Below are positions 61,932 through 64,000 of a stretch of DNA of 64,000 nucleotides, in pieces (within the stretch, counting starts at the first letter, position 1; each line of letters starts with the position of its first letter). The stretch lies in assembly GCA_020853885.1 (NCBI GenBank), contig JADYXZ010000002.1, forward strand, positions 21,522 to 85,521, written 5' to 3'. The stretch comes from Bradyrhizobiaceae bacterium (GTDB lineage: Bacteria > Pseudomonadota > Alphaproteobacteria > Rhizobiales > Xanthobacteraceae). The notes beneath the pieces were generated by a model. That model had not been told where the DNA came from, made no database searches, and saw nothing but the letters and a program-made list of their open reading frames with translations. The position numbers and the translations under genes were made by a program.

Positions 61932-64000
61932 TCTGCAGCCTCCATCTTCGCGGGGGCGGGGATTTCGCCGGGTTGATCATCAGCCGGGCGGTCGAGCCAG
62001 TCGACCTTGGCCATCTTGCGCACGATCACGAACTCGTCGCGGTTCGTGCCGATCGTGCCGTAGTAGTTGAAGCCGTAGGATTGCTGGGCGTAGCCGCCGA
62101 TCATGTGTGTCGGCTTGACGACGGTGCGCGTCACCGAATTGTGGATGCCACCGCGCTGCCCGGTAATCTCCGATCCCGGCACGTTCACGATCTTCTCCTG
62201 CGCGTGATACATGAGGCACATGCCTTCCTTCACGCGCTGGGAGACCACGGCGCGCGCAACGAGCGCGCCGTTGAGGTTGTAGGCTTCGATCCAGTCGTTA
62301 TCGACAATGCCGGCCTTGTTCGCGTCGGCCTCGCTGATCCACACGATCGGCCCGCCGCGCGACAGCGTCAGCATCAGCAGGTTGTCCGTGTAGGTGGAGT
62401 GGATGCCCCACTTCTGGTGCGGCGTGATGAAGTTCAGCACCACCTGCTTCTCGCCGTTCGGCTTCTGGTCGATGATCGGCTTCACGGCCTTGAGATCGAC
62501 CGGCGGACGATAGACGCAGAAGCCCTCGCCGAACGCGCGCATCCACAGGTGATCCTGATAGAGCTGCTGCCGGCCCGAGAGCGTGCGCCACGGGATCAGC
62601 TCGTGCACGTTCGTGTAGCCGGCGTTGTAGCAGACCTTCTCGCTCTCCAGTCCCGACCAGATCGGCGAGGAGATGATCTTGCGCGGCTGCGCCACCACAT
62701 CGCGGAACCGGATTTTCTCGTCCTCTTTCGGAATCGCGAGATGCGTGTGGTCGCGTCCGGTGAACCCGCCGAGCGACGTCCAGGCCTTGACCGCAACCTC
62801 ACCGTTGGTTTCCGGAGCAAGGCTCAGAAGAACTTCGCACGCATCAATTGCGGTATCGATCCGCGCGAGGCCCTTGCTCGGCCCCTCTTCGGTCACGACG
62901 CCGTTCAGCCGCTTGAGCAGATCGACCTCATGCTCGGTGTTCCAGGTCATGCCCTTGCCGAAGTTGCCGACCTTGCTCATCAGCGGGCCGAGCGAGGTAA
63001 ACTGCTTGTAGATGTTCGGATAGTTGCGCTCGACCACAGTAACGGCCGGCATGGTCTTGCCGGGAATTGGATCGATCTCGCCCTTCTTCCAGTCTTTCAC
63101 GTCAAAGGGCTGCGCGATCTCGCCGGGAGAGTCGTGCATGATCGGCGTCAGCACGACATCCTTCTCGGTACCCAGCACCTCAGGCGCGATCTTCGAGAAG
63201 GCCTTGGCAATGCCTTTATAAATCTCCCAGTCGGTGCGGGATTCCCAGACCGGATCGATCGCCGCTGTCAACGGATGAATGAAGGGATGCATGTCGGACG
63301 TGTTGAGATCGTCCTTCTCGTACCAGGTCGCCGTCGGCAACACGATGTCCGAATACATGCAGGTGGTAGACATGCGGAAGTCGAGCGTGACCAGTAGATC
63401 CAGTTTTCCTTCAGGCGCATCTTCGTGCCAGACGACCTCATTCGGCTTCCTGGCGCCGTGGTGTCCAAGATCCTTGCCGAGTACGCCGTGACTGGTGCCG
63501 AGCAGATGCTTGAGGAAATATTCATGCCCCTGGCCCGAAGCGCCCAGAAGATTGGAGCGCCAGACAAAGAGATTGCGCGGCCAGTTCTTCGGATTGTCAG
63601 GGTCTTCGCAAGCGAGTTTCAGTTCGCCAGTCTTAAGCGATCTCGCGATATAGTCCTTCAGCTCAAGGCCGGATGCTGCGGCCTGCCTGGCGACCTCGAT
63701 CGGGTTGGTCTGGAGCTGCGGAGCGGACGGCAGCCAGCCCATGCGTTCGGCGCGCACATTATAGTCAATCAGCGCGCCATCCCACGGACCTGCAGGTGCC
63801 GTCGGTGACAAGACCTCCGTCACATCAAGCGTTTCATAACGCCACTGATCGGTGTGGGCATAAAACGCGGACGTCGAGTTCATCTGCCGCGACGGACGAT
63901 TCCAGTCGAGACCGAAAGCGAGCGGCACCCATCCGCTCTGCGGCCGCAGCTTCTCCTGCCCGACATAGTGCGACCAGCCGCCGCCCGACTGGCCCACGCA
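61928..64000 (-). CDS. narG: Respiratory nitrate reductase alpha subunit, C-terminal part
   Basis: The last 690 residues of NarG; the 5' end lies beyond the window. The frame is open to base 64000, where it begins CVGQSGGGW. This part holds the middle and C-terminal domains of the molybdopterin oxidoreductase, with the cofactor-binding RGGPIVWISEADA and GFNYYGTIGTNRDEF near the end, and WPRNLFVWRSNLLGASGQGHEYFL in the middle (given in part as WRSNLLGASGQGHEYF). It reduces nitrate to nitrite at the cytoplasmic face. The N-terminal cluster motif and promoter are not in view. Confidence 0.97.
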   Translation of the reverse strand, partial: CVGQSGGGWSHYVGQEKLRPQSGWVPLAFGLDWNRPSRQMNSTSAFYAHTDQWRYETLDVTEVLSPTAPAGPWDGALIDYNVRAERMGWLPSAPQLQTNPIEVARQAAASGLELKDYIARSLKTGELKLACEDPDNPKNWPRNLFVWRSNLLGASGQGHEYFLKHLLGTSHGVLGKDLGHHGARKPNEVVWHEDAPEGKLDLLVTLDFRMSTTCMYSDIVLPTATWYEKDDLNTSDMHPFIHPLTAAIDPVWESRTDWEIYKGIAKAFSKIAPEVLGTEKDVVLTPIMHDSPGEIAQPFDVKDWKKGEIDPIPGKTMPAVTVVERNYPNIYKQFTSLGPLMSKVGNFGKGMTWNTEHEVDLLKRLNGVVTEEGPSKGLARIDTAIDACEVLLSLAPETNGEVAVKAWTSLGGFTGRDHTHLAIPKEDEKIRFRDVVAQPRKIISSPIWSGLESEKVCYNAGYTNVHELIPWRTLSGRQQLYQDHLWMRAFGEGFCVYRPPVDLKAVKPIIDQKPNGEKQVVLNFITPHQKWGIHSTYTDNLLMLTLSRGGPIVWISEADANKAGIVDNDWIEAYNLNGALVARAVVSQRVKEGMCLMYHAQEKIVNVPGSEITGQRGGIHNSVTRTVVKPTHMIGGYAQQSYGFNYYGTIGTNRDEFVIVRKMAKVDWLDRPADDQPGEIPAPAKMEAAE

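Overview
The window looks like a chromosome segment from a GC-rich alphaproteobacterium of the Hyphomicrobiales (Bradyrhizobium / Rhodopseudomonas / Xanthobacteraceae-like). The grounds are the gene families (TRAP and NitT/TauT transporters, narGHJI, a BcsS-like protein, a CtpF-like ATPase), FixK-type boxes of the form TTGA-N6-TCAA, and a palindromic intergenic repeat of the kind common in these genomes. No rRNA, tRNA, CRISPR array or insertion sequence was recognised. Genus-level placement is inference.

Positions 1-11000 hold a catabolic island. It has a crotonase (cut by the window edge), a beta-hydroxyacid dehydrogenase, a LacI regulator, an SDR, a sugar-isomerase-type TIM barrel, an L-gulonate-dehydrogenase-like enzyme, two enolase-superfamily dehydratases and a complete DctPQM TRAP transporter. 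Two LacI-type operators lie in the divergent promoter at 4248-4394. The island probably imports and degrades an unidentified sugar acid or hydroxy acid.

Positions 11000-31000 are mixed metabolic genes. They include a cystathionine gamma-synthase-type enzyme, a PAS-domain gene fragment, a minus-strand run xdhC-ctaD-Tim44-like-5-FTHF cyclo-ligase, LysR, DUF488, glutamate dehydrogenase, a NitT/TauT ABC importer divergent from an FAD oxidoreductase and an IlvD/Edd dehydratase, a probably truncated solute-binding-like gene, an ornithine-cyclodeaminase-like enzyme and a CtpF-like P-type ATPase.

Positions 30900-39800 are the most unusual part. A minus-strand run of seven genes encodes a thiamine-diphosphate E1 alpha subunit with a clear Tat signal peptide, its E1 beta partner, a YgiT-type zinc-finger protein, two related exported mono-haem cytochromes c, an MBOAT O-acyltransferase and an SGNH-like membrane protein. 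Next to it are an exported nitroreductase-fold protein and a divergent radical SAM/SPASM maturase with a C-terminal SEC-C motif. FixK/FNR-type boxes sit upstream of the E1 operon and between the nitroreductase and the maturase. I propose a low-oxygen-induced, cell-envelope 2-oxoacid oxidation or acyl-transfer system that I do not recognise as described.

Positions 39800-57800 hold a MetE-like protein, an acyl-CoA cluster (ADP-forming CoA ligase, crotonase, thiolase, OB-fold partner), a MacAB-type efflux system with a split MacB, a GMC oxidoreductase, an exported unknown protein, a polysaccharide module (NodB-type deacetylase, processive GT2, BcsS-like porin) and an alpha-methylacyl-CoA racemase. 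Positions 57786-64000 carry the respiratory nitrate reductase operon narGHJI followed by a parvulin and a small unknown gene; narG runs off the window end.
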